NCBI GenBank assembly: GCA_937915755.1
Contig: CALGGR010000156.1
Span: 1 to 7,259, forward strand
Direction of reading: 5' to 3'
From: an uncultured Fretibacterium sp.
Lineage (GTDB): Bacteria > Synergistota > Synergistia > Synergistales > Aminobacteriaceae
Length of the DNA stretch: 7,259 nt
Position numbers and translations under genes: made by a program. This document shows, piece by piece, positions 1-5,077 of this stretch (positions are counted from its first letter, which is position 1; each line of letters starts with the position of its first letter). The notes beneath the pieces are model-generated. The model was not told the DNA's origin, ran no database searches, and worked only from the letters and a program-made list of their open reading frames with translations.

Positions 1-14
1 TGCTCTTCCGATCT
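1..14 (+). other. Illumina adapter remnant (assembly artefact)
   Basis: The first 14 bases, TGCTCTTCCGATCT, are identical to the 3' end of the standard Illumina read-2 adapter; the last 13 of them are shared with the read-1 adapter. The match sits exactly at the left edge, where untrimmed adapter would be found at a contig end. It should not be treated as genomic sequence. Confidence 0.93.
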
Positions 15-36
15 GTGCTGTGCTGTGCTGTGCTGT
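15..36 (+). repeat. Tandem GTGCT pentamer, four units plus GT
   Basis: Four perfect copies of GTGCT followed by a partial GT directly abut the adapter remnant. The unit GTGCT also occurs inside the adapter (the GTGTGCTCTTCC part). The simplest reading is adapter stutter or a library or assembly artefact, not a genomic microsatellite. The genome-derived sequence probably begins near base 37. Confidence 0.8.
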
Positions 37-172
37 CTAAGCTTTATATAATAACACATTTTTGCCAATTTGTCGCCTGCCTTTGCGCCGAAATTTTCGT
101 GTCGTGGAGTTTACTGGTTTATTATTACAGATTATAGCATACAAAAGACCTCGCACGCATAACATGAGCAGA

Positions 173-541
173 TCATAATTCGATGCTTGAAAGCGTAATT
201 TTGTTATACGCGTTTGACTTGTCATCCGGGTGAGGCTCTAGTCCGATAATAGTGATTGCACCCTGCCCAATACCATAAACCCAATAAATTCTTCCGGCTT
301 TCGGCGTTTTATTTTCCAAATATGACTGCCAAACTTTCCTGCCGTATCTCGCGGTAAGCTCTTTGATTTCGTGCGTATGAAGTCCGGGATGGCGCGGGTT
401 TGAAGCGAGGAGTTTTATCGCCTTTGCCATTCGGTTGTATAATTTTTCCTCATCTGCATCAGCTGTCCCGGATTTATGCTTCATCGTTAAATTATTCCAT
501 AGTTCCTGCATTTCAGGAATGCCTAATCGTATTTCAAACAT
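173..541 (-). CDS. RelE/ParE-like toxin of a type II toxin-antitoxin pair
   Basis: This encodes a 122-residue, basic, cytoplasmic protein. The central block NPRHPGLHTHEI (48-59), then KVWQSYLENKTP (69-80), RIYWVYG (84-90) and a closing ITIIGLEPHP (96-105), resembles small RelE/ParE-superfamily toxins, in which a basic strand core ends in a PHP-like tail. Toxins of this superfamily typically either cleave mRNA at the ribosome or poison gyrase; the sequence does not tell which. The gene starts 10 nt after the stop of the antitoxin gene, the classic antitoxin-first order. The start at 541 has no recognisable Shine-Dalgarno sequence, so translation probably depends on coupling to the antitoxin. 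The frame is intact. The family call rests on motif memory and on the partner gene. A nuclease unrelated to RelE is the main alternative. Confidence 0.68.
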   Translation of the reverse strand: MFEIRLGIPEMQELWNNLTMKHKSGTADADEEKLYNRMAKAIKLLASNPRHPGLHTHEIKELTARYGRKVWQSYLENKTPKAGRIYWVYGIGQGAITIIGLEPHPDDKSNAYNKITLSSIEL

Positions 542-551
542 TTTGAGAATA

Positions 552-791
552 TCACAGTTCCGACAAATTAATCGGCTCAGAGACTATTCCCTGTTCCATA
601 TTGGCCATCGCTCTGTCCATCATGACGAGCGTCCTCTCTGATATTTGGAATGGACGAGTTAATTCTCTAGGCTCTAAAATTATTGTACCGTTCTTCATCT
701 CAGCAACGTGATAATAAGAAAATGCTGTTCCGCGAAGTGTAAGCCTCTTTTTCGAGTCCAATTTCGCATCGTATTCGCGTACTGCTTCCAT
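552..791 (-). CDS. AbrB/MazE-like antitoxin
   Basis: This encodes a 79-residue protein in two parts. Residues 8-42, with DAKLDSKKRLTL and then GTIILEPREL, have the pattern of the swapped-hairpin AbrB/MazE DNA-binding fold, in which a lysine-rich hairpin is followed by an 'ILEPR' strand. Residues 51-79, with SERTLVMMDRAM and GIVSEPINLS, resemble the C-terminal toxin-binding tail seen in many small antitoxins. Its expected role is to neutralise the following toxin and to repress the shared promoter. The ATG at 791 is chosen because a perfect AGGAGG lies 6 nt upstream (798-803). The frame stays open to 875, but the extra 28 codons would cross the promoter and operator and have no ribosome site. 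The AbrB-type assignment is by pattern; the antitoxin role is supported by the neighbour and the promoter layout. Confidence 0.66.
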   Translation of the reverse strand: MEAVREYDAKLDSKKRLTLRGTAFSYYHVAEMKNGTIILEPRELTRPFQISERTLVMMDRAMANMEQGIVSEPINLSEL

Positions 792-797
792 AATAAG

Positions 798-803
798 CCT
801 CCT
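798..803 (-). promoter_or_regulatory. Strong ribosome binding site of the antitoxin gene
   Basis: AGGAGG on the minus strand, 6 nt before the ATG at 791. It fixes the antitoxin start inside a longer open frame. It contrasts with the toxin gene, which has no visible ribosome site; this difference would favour excess antitoxin. Confidence 0.85.
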
Positions 804-811
804 GCTGCTAT

Positions 812-825
812 GTGGGATTTCCCAC
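812..825 (-). promoter_or_regulatory. Perfect palindrome, probable toxin-antitoxin operator
   Basis: GTGGGA-TT-TCCCAC (plus-strand reading) has two perfect 6-bp arms around a 2-bp spacer. It begins 2 bp downstream of the -10 box of the toxin-antitoxin promoter and covers the expected transcription start. That is a position where a bound antitoxin or antitoxin-toxin complex would block RNA polymerase. The binding protein is inferred; the symmetry is directly visible. Confidence 0.62.
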
Positions 826-827
826 GA

Positions 828-857
828 AGTATAATCTCTGCATAGGAAAAAAGTCAA
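828..857 (-). promoter_or_regulatory. Sigma70-type promoter of the toxin-antitoxin operon
   Basis: On the minus strand, TTGACT (857-852) and TATACT (833-828) are separated by 18 bp. Each box matches the sigma70 consensus at 5 of 6 positions. The predicted transcript would start near 821, within the palindrome, about 30 nt before the antitoxin ATG. Confidence 0.75.
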
Positions 858-912
858 TATTGTCTTCAAATACAAAATTTCTTAAAGCCAATAAACGTTA
901 CTTTTTCTAGTG

Positions 913-918
913 TATAAT
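913..918 (+). promoter_or_regulatory. Probable -10 box of the fabF operon
   Basis: A perfect TATAAT lies 75 nt before the fabF start, in the intergenic region shared with the divergent toxin-antitoxin operon. I see no good -35 box 16-18 bp upstream, where the sequence is AT-rich. The promoter may therefore be weak or depend on an activator, or the match may be fortuitous. Transcription would start near 925 and give a leader of roughly 68 nt. Confidence 0.45.
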
Positions 919-957
919 TCTGCACGAGAGTTTTTACCTTTCAGAACAATCAACCTT

Positions 958-971
958 AATCACAGGTGATT
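958..971 (+). repeat. Perfect palindrome in the fabF leader
   Basis: AATCAC-AG-GTGATT has 6-bp arms and a 2-bp spacer and ends 4 bp before the fabF ribosome site. The 2-bp spacer is too tight for a stable RNA hairpin loop, so a DNA operator for a dimeric repressor is more likely than a structured leader. It does not match the FapR or FabT operator patterns as I remember them, so no regulator can be named. Confidence 0.5.
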
Positions 972-975
972 CATA

Positions 976-981
976 GAGGAG
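976..981 (+). promoter_or_regulatory. Ribosome binding site of fabF
   Basis: GAGGAG ends 11 nt before the TTG start at 993, which is slightly long spacing. An ATG at 983 sits only 1 nt from this site and opens a different 7-codon frame that overlaps the fabF start. An in-frame TGA at 984-986 excludes any earlier fabF start in the region. Confidence 0.7.
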
Positions 982-992
982 TATGAACATAT

Positions 993-2249
993 TTGACACA
1001 AAATAAACGCAGAGTAGTAGTAACAGGATTAGGCCCAATAAGCCCGATAGCATTCGGGAAGAAAGATTACTGGCAGGCTCTCCACGAAGGGAGGAACGGT
1101 ATTCACAGCATCACAACCTTCGATCTCGGCGACTGCCCTGTAACATTCGGCGCGGAAATCAGAGACTTCGATCCTTCCGTCTACATGCCCGGAAAAGAGG
1201 CAAAGCGTTCAGACAGAGCTATACAGTTCGCAGTGGCAGCAGCAAAACTCGCAGTCGAGGACTCAGGGCTTGACGTTAAGAGCGTTGACCCTTACAGGCT
1301 TGGAGTTTACATCGGGACAGGTCAGGGCGGAATCGAGACTTCGTTCAACAACTTCCGCACAATGCTGGAAAAAGGCTCAAAGAGAGTCAGCCCCTACTTC
1401 ATCCCAATGATGATAAGCAACATGTCAACAGCTTACGTCGCAATCGTACTCGGCGCAAAAGGCCCGAACCTCTGTGTCGTTACGGCTTGCGCTACGTCCC
1501 TTCATAGCATGGGAGAGGCTTACCACACGATAGTCCGTGATGACGCTGACGTTATAATCGCCGGAGGAACTGAGGCAGCTTTACGAACGATAGCAATCGC
1601 AGGCTTTGCTTCAATGAAAGCACTATCAACTCGCAACGATGATCCTGAACACGCTTCGAGACCTTTCGACCTCAACCGTGACGGCTTCGTTATGGGCGAA
1701 GGCGCTGGAGTCGTAGTCCTTGAGGAACTTGAACACGCACTAGCACGAGGGGCGCATATCTATGCTGAGTTCACGGGCTACGGGACTTCATGCGACGCTG
1801 GCCACATCACTGCTCCTGACCCTGAAGCAAAAGGCGCAGCTTACGCAACCGAGAAAGCTATCAAGATGTCAGGCTGGGAGAAATCTCAGGTCGATTACAT
1901 CAATGCTCACGGGACATCAACGGGCCTCAATGACAAGATGGAAGCAGGAATGATTAACCGCGTTTTCGGAGACGGTGCAAAGGACATCACGGTAACTTCG
2001 ACAAAATCAATGATCGGCCACTGTCTCGGAGCTGCCGGAGGGCTTGAAGTCATCGCGTCGATTCAGGCAATCGAGGAAGGTTACATTCACCCAACGCTGA
2101 ACTACGAGACCCCTGACCCTGAGTGCGACATTACGATTTCGACAGGCGCGGGCGTTAACAGGAAGGTTGACAGGCTTTTGGTGAACAGCTTCGGTTTCGG
2201 CGGACATAATGGTGTCCTTGCGTTTGAGAAATATGGCATCAGAGATTAG
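993..2249 (+). CDS. fabF: 3-oxoacyl-ACP synthase II (beta-ketoacyl-ACP synthase, KAS II)
   Basis: FabF condenses malonyl-ACP with a growing acyl-ACP, releasing CO2, in the elongation cycle of type II fatty acid synthesis in the cytosol. The protein has 418 residues, a normal length. The N-terminal strand KRRVVVTGLG (5-14) begins the thiolase fold. The nucleophile Cys166 lies in VVTACATS, His306 in NAHGTST, Lys338 in STKSM and His343 in IGHCLGAAGG; these form the Cys-His-His set plus lysine typical of the family. NSFGFGGHN (398-406) is the C-terminal glycine-rich loop. The start is TTG: an in-frame stop lies at 984-986 and family members begin just before the KRRVVVTG strand. The gene heads a tight operon with rnc. 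The usual upstream acpP is missing here; a divergent toxin-antitoxin operon is found in its place. The assignment is firm, although separation from FabB-like paralogues rests on general resemblance. Confidence 0.95.
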   Translation: MTQNKRRVVVTGLGPISPIAFGKKDYWQALHEGRNGIHSITTFDLGDCPVTFGAEIRDFDPSVYMPGKEAKRSDRAIQFAVAAAKLAVEDSGLDVKSVDPYRLGVYIGTGQGGIETSFNNFRTMLEKGSKRVSPYFIPMMISNMSTAYVAIVLGAKGPNLCVVTACATSLHSMGEAYHTIVRDDADVIIAGGTEAALRTIAIAGFASMKALSTRNDDPEHASRPFDLNRDGFVMGEGAGVVVLEELEHALARGAHIYAEFTGYGTSCDAGHITAPDPEAKGAAYATEKAIKMSGWEKSQVDYINAHGTSTGLNDKMEAGMINRVFGDGAKDITVTSTKSMIGHCLGAAGGLEVIASIQAIEEGYIHPTLNYETPDPECDITISTGAGVNRKVDRLLVNSFGFGGHNGVLAFEKYGIRD

Positions 2250-2961
2250 CTTTGACGCTCTAATCAACAAACAGCGTCTCGATGAACACGAGGTAAAGTT
2301 CCTTGAGGAAGGTATAGGCTATGTTTTCGAGGACAAGAAGATCCTTGAGGAGGCACTGTGCCATTCGTCATTCGCAAAAGAGTATGGCTTGAATTACAAC
2401 AATGAGAGGCTTGAGTTTCTCGGCGATGCTGTGCTTGAATTTATCGTAACGCGAACACTCTTCCGCACATATCCTGACGCTAACGAGGGCGAACTCACCC
2501 AAATGCGCTCTTCTCTCGTAAAAAGCGACTCGCTCTTCAAGAAAGCTGACTTACTCAGAATACCTTACATAGTTCTTCACGGCCATGCTATGAAGACAGG
2601 CGAACTCCCTAAATCCGTAACAGCAGACGCTCTTGAGGCAGTAATCGGGGCGGTGTGCCTTGACGGTGGAATAAGTGCGGCGGAACGTGTCGTAAAAAAA
2701 TTATTCCTCAGCGACTCGGAAGAACAGTTCATCGAGAGAGACCCAAAGAGCGCGTTACAGCTTTGGCTTCAGGCTCGCGGAATGACCCTCCCGAAGTATG
2801 AGCTTCTAAAGACGGAAGGCCCTTCGCACGCTCCTACGTTCACGGTCAGGCTGTACTTAAACGGATTTCAGCATGTAGAAACCGACAGAACGAGAAAAGG
2901 TGCAGAGGCAAAAGTGGCATCAAAGATTTTGCAGGACTTGAGGGCAAAATTTGGCGCGTAG
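2233..2961 (+). CDS. rnc: Ribonuclease III
   Basis: RNase III is a dimeric, Mg-dependent endonuclease that cuts double-stranded RNA and matures rRNA precursors and some mRNAs. From the start chosen here it has 242 residues. The signature ERLEFLGD gives the acidic residues Glu59, Glu62 and Asp66. GELTQMRSSLV follows, and ADALEAVIGAV carries the second acidic pair, Asp132 and Glu135. All expected catalytic positions are present. Residues from about 170 to 240 (from DPKSALQLWLQ to GAEAKVASKIL) form the double-stranded RNA binding domain. The ATG at 2233 overlaps the end of fabF by 17 nt. An earlier in-frame ATG at 2209 would overlap by 41 nt, and neither start has a strong ribosome site, so translation is probably coupled to fabF. 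The fabF-rnc order is common in bacteria. Confidence 0.94.
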   Translation: MASEISFDALINKQRLDEHEVKFLEEGIGYVFEDKKILEEALCHSSFAKEYGLNYNNERLEFLGDAVLEFIVTRTLFRTYPDANEGELTQMRSSLVKSDSLFKKADLLRIPYIVLHGHAMKTGELPKSVTADALEAVIGAVCLDGGISAAERVVKKLFLSDSEEQFIERDPKSALQLWLQARGMTLPKYELLKTEGPSHAPTFTVRLYLNGFQHVETDRTRKGAEAKVASKILQDLRAKFGA

Positions 2962-3787
2962 GATAATCACCGTAATAATCGGAATATTATTGCTGGCAGA
3001 AGGAACTGGCCATTCTGATGACAAACTGAACGTTGCAGTGAGTCATCCATGGCTGGCCCTTCTTACCTCATTCATAGGCGGCCCGGAAGTCAATGTTATC
3101 CCCTTGAGAATCTGGAACGCTAACGGCGATTTAGTCATGGCCGAACGCGGGAAGATTCTCCGAGAACTTGATGACGGTGCGAAAATCATTGCGCTTGATG
3201 AAAATGACGCTAAGGCTTCGGGAATAAATTCGCCTGCAAAATTCACCGTGAAATATCTCTACTCACCATTTCCAGTAAGCACAAGCTCACTCTATGATCC
3301 GTCAGTGATTCCGTTCGTCGCTCAGAGAGTTTTGACAGCTTTATCGGAATGGGATGCTCAGAATTACACGTACTATCAGCGCAGGCTTGCGGAGTTTCAG
3401 GCAAGATTGTCGAGTTCGATACTTGTCGGGCAGGTCTTGAAGGACACTAACATTGCGGATTTCAGCGGGTCATCGGGTATATTGCTTCGTGCTGCTGGTT
3501 GTAACGTTGAGAGGCCGGAGGATATGGAACGATGGCAGAAGGGGAATTTTTCTGGTCTCCGTGAATATCTTGATGCTGTGAGGAACAAGGGAGCTGCGAT
3601 AATTATTGATGATGATACTCCGGCGATACTGAGGCGGTATTTATCGGGGAGAGCTGATGTTTACAGGTGGGAGCGTCCGAGCCTTGAGACTGATTACCCG
3701 ACGTTTCTTCACGAGCAGTATATCTCATTGTGGCAGAAGATTACCGCCAGGCCTCTTAACCAACCCGGACGCAGAGGGAAACGCTAA
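2951..3787 (+). CDS. TroA/ZnuA-like periplasmic binding protein without canonical metal ligands
   Basis: This encodes a 278-residue protein. Residues 1-20 have an Arg-Arg pair, a hydrophobic stretch (IITVIIGILLLA) and a small-residue exit, consistent with a Sec signal peptide. There is no lipobox cysteine. The mature part follows the outline of cluster A-I metal binding proteins: an N-terminal lobe (25-105) with AKIIALDENDA resembling the 'adlvv.ng' region, then YDPSVIPFVAQRVLTALSEWDAQNYTYYQRRLAEFQARL (115-153), which aligns with the helix after HvWlDP in ZnuA, and a C-terminal lobe ending near 265. The histidines expected at the metal site are absent. Only His21 (at the signal end), His32 and His254 occur, and the HvWlDP position reads STSSLYDP. 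No ATPase or permease gene is nearby. The TTG start overlaps rnc by 11 nt and has a GAGGG 6 nt upstream. The fold assignment is moderate; the ligand and function are unknown. Confidence 0.6.
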   Translation: MARRIITVIIGILLLAEGTGHSDDKLNVAVSHPWLALLTSFIGGPEVNVIPLRIWNANGDLVMAERGKILRELDDGAKIIALDENDAKASGINSPAKFTVKYLYSPFPVSTSSLYDPSVIPFVAQRVLTALSEWDAQNYTYYQRRLAEFQARLSSSILVGQVLKDTNIADFSGSSGILLRAAGCNVERPEDMERWQKGNFSGLREYLDAVRNKGAAIIIDDDTPAILRRYLSGRADVYRWERPSLETDYPTFLHEQYISLWQKITARPLNQPGRRGKR

Positions 3788-4170
3788 ATCATCCCCTCTA
3801 AAATTTCGACAGCATTCCTAACACAGTCATCGCAGGAACATAACACTTTCCCAGTCCCAACACCTTTAATCTCGCGGCATATTGAAGCTCCGCATTTTTC
3901 TGTGAACTTTGCGTGAAGTTCTTTAGCGTCGTTGCGGATCGGTTTGCCGTTGTACTTCATGAGGCCAAGAATCATCTCAGCACCGCATAATGCCCCGCAT
4001 GTAGCCTCCATTCCCCCCATTCCGAGACCAAAGCCAGCCCCGATTTTCCGGAGTGTTTCCTCGCTGACTCCTGCCTCTTCACTGAATACGCAAGCCACAG
4101 CCTGACAGCAATTATAATGAGCATCGCCCGTCCTGTTCTTGAGTTCTACTGCACGTTCCTGTTTCGTCAT
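3784..4170 (-). CDS. C_GCAxxG_C_C family cysteine-rich protein
   Basis: This encodes a 128-residue soluble protein with ten cysteines (21, 22, 27, 58, 62, 93, 98, 111, 113, 116). The arrangement fits the C_GCAxxG_C_C family: an N-terminal NCCQAV, a glycine-rich segment GAGFGLGMGG followed by TCGALCGA (57-64), then CREIKG, and a final CSCDDCV. The family is widespread in anaerobes. Its cysteines suggest metal or redox chemistry, but no reaction is established to my knowledge. The start at 4170 is supported by AGGGGG on the minus strand (4179-4184), 8 nt upstream. The gene has its own promoter region, divergent from the purine nucleoside phosphorylase, and its stop codon interlocks with that of the convergent binding-protein gene. 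The frame is intact. Confidence 0.85.
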   Translation of the reverse strand: MTKQERAVELKNRTGDAHYNCCQAVACVFSEEAGVSEETLRKIGAGFGLGMGGMEATCGALCGAEMILGLMKYNGKPIRNDAKELHAKFTEKCGASICREIKGVGTGKVLCSCDDCVRNAVEILEGMI

Positions 4171-4195
4171 TGTTTTTACCCCCTAACTGGCCGTA

Positions 4196-4204
4196 ATTGT
4201 ATCA
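4196..4204 (-). promoter_or_regulatory. Extended -10 promoter of the cysteine-rich protein gene
   Basis: On the minus strand, TGA-TACAAT (4204-4196) is an extended -10 element with 5 of 6 matches in the hexamer. No convincing -35 is present, which is tolerated in extended -10 promoters. Transcription would start near 4189, about 20 nt before the ATG at 4170. Confidence 0.5.
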
Positions 4205-4212
4205 TGCTTATA

Positions 4213-4221
4213 TGTTAGAAT
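4213..4221 (+). promoter_or_regulatory. Extended -10 promoter of the pnp-glmS operon
   Basis: TGT-TAGAAT is an extended -10 element with 5 of 6 matches in the hexamer. No strong -35 is seen. Transcription would start near 4228, about 25 nt before the ATG at 4253. This promoter would leave the earlier in-frame ATG at 4220 untranscribed, which supports the downstream start. Confidence 0.5.
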
Positions 4222-4237
4222 GTCTGCAATATCTATC

Positions 4238-4243
4238 AGGAGG
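4238..4243 (+). promoter_or_regulatory. Ribosome binding site that sets the phosphorylase start
   Basis: A perfect AGGAGG ends 9 nt before the ATG at 4253. The open frame also has an ATG at 4220, but that one lies within the predicted -10 element and would place this AGGAGG inside the coding region. Confidence 0.85.
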
Positions 4244-4252
4244 TCAACCGAA

Positions 4253-5062
4253 ATGTCAAACTATGATTACAAAGATGCACTCGAAACTTTATCTTACATT
4301 CAAAAATTCTTGCCGTTCACTCCTGAGATTGCCGTAACTTCAGGCTCAGGGCTCGGTGATATTGCGGCTCTCGTTGAAAATCCCGTAACACTTAGCGCGG
4401 AGGACGTTCCTCATTGGCCGACTTCGACAGCTCCCGGGCATTCAGGGAAGATTATCATAGGCAAAATTCACGGAAAGCCCGTCATACTCCTTCAAGGCCG
4501 CGTGCATTATTATGAGGGATACTCGCTCAAGGCCGTAACATTTCCAGTAAGAGTCCTCGCAATGTCAGGCGTCAAAACATACATCGCAACGAACGCATCA
4601 GGCGCAGTAAACACTTCATACTTACCCGGCGAAATCATAGCTGTGAAAGACCATATCAACCTTATGGACGACAACCCTCTTCTTGGGCCGAATGAATCTC
4701 GCTGGAACGAACGCTTCCCTGATATGTCCCACGCTTATGACGCTGGAATGCTGAAAGTTTTTGCTGACTTGGGATTGAAGACTGGGATATATGCCGCAAT
4801 GTCAGGGCCTTCGTTCGAGACACCGGCTGAAATACGAATGCTACGTCTTCTTGGTGCTGACGTTGTGGGAATGTCAACAGTTCCGGAAGTCATCGTCGCA
4901 AATGCTATGGGAATAAGGGTAGCTGTTCTTTCATGCGTCGCTAACATGGCCGCTGGGGTTGACCCTGACCACACGTTATCGGCTCAGGAAGTCTTGGACG
5001 CTATGAAGACTCATTCACAGAAACTCGCAGGAATAATCGCAGAACTTATCGAAAGATTATAG
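4253..5062 (+). CDS. Purine nucleoside phosphorylase, trimeric type (PNP I)
   Basis: The enzyme cleaves purine nucleosides such as inosine and guanosine with phosphate, giving the free base and ribose-1-phosphate for purine salvage in the cytosol. It has 269 residues, typical of the trimeric family. Recognisable elements are the phosphate loop TSGSGLGD (29-36, Ser32), His63, the QGRVHYYEG segment with Arg83, His85 and Tyr87, the NASGAVN region (114-120), and GPSFETPAEIR with Phe188 and Glu189, the purine-contacting glutamate. They are followed by GMSTVPEV with Met207 and Ser208, and Asn231 in CVANMAAG. All these positions match the well-studied mammalian active site by motif. The gene is followed after 15 nt by glmS, probably in one transcript. 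Methylthioadenosine phosphorylase is a related alternative, but the SFETPAE and Asn231 motifs favour PNP. Confidence 0.92.
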   Translation: MSNYDYKDALETLSYIQKFLPFTPEIAVTSGSGLGDIAALVENPVTLSAEDVPHWPTSTAPGHSGKIIIGKIHGKPVILLQGRVHYYEGYSLKAVTFPVRVLAMSGVKTYIATNASGAVNTSYLPGEIIAVKDHINLMDDNPLLGPNESRWNERFPDMSHAYDAGMLKVFADLGLKTGIYAAMSGPSFETPAEIRMLRLLGADVVGMSTVPEVIVANAMGIRVAVLSCVANMAAGVDPDHTLSAQEVLDAMKTHSQKLAGIIAELIERL

Positions 5063-5077
5063 AAGGGAGAAATAATT

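Noticed and set aside
37..225. 62-codon minus-strand open frame after the toxin gene
   Set aside because: It overlaps the 3' end of the toxin in another frame, has no ribosome site that I can see, and its lysine/arginine-rich product shows no known motif.
983..1006. Seven-codon ATG-initiated leader frame overlapping the fabF start
   Set aside because: The ATG is 1 nt from the ribosome site, too close for efficient use, and the peptide shows no attenuator-like codon run.
2209..2232. Earlier ATG for RNase III
   Set aside because: It would extend the overlap with fabF to 41 nt and adds residues not expected in the family; the ATG at 2233 gives a usual N-terminus, although neither start has a strong ribosome site.
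2690..2705. Run of seven A in rnc as a programmed frameshift site
   Set aside because: The zero frame continues through a complete dsRNA-binding domain, and I see no stimulatory hairpin or useful alternative frame.
5063..5077. Possible glmS ribozyme upstream of glmS
   Set aside because: The gap to the preceding gene is only 15 nt, far too short for the ribozyme core.
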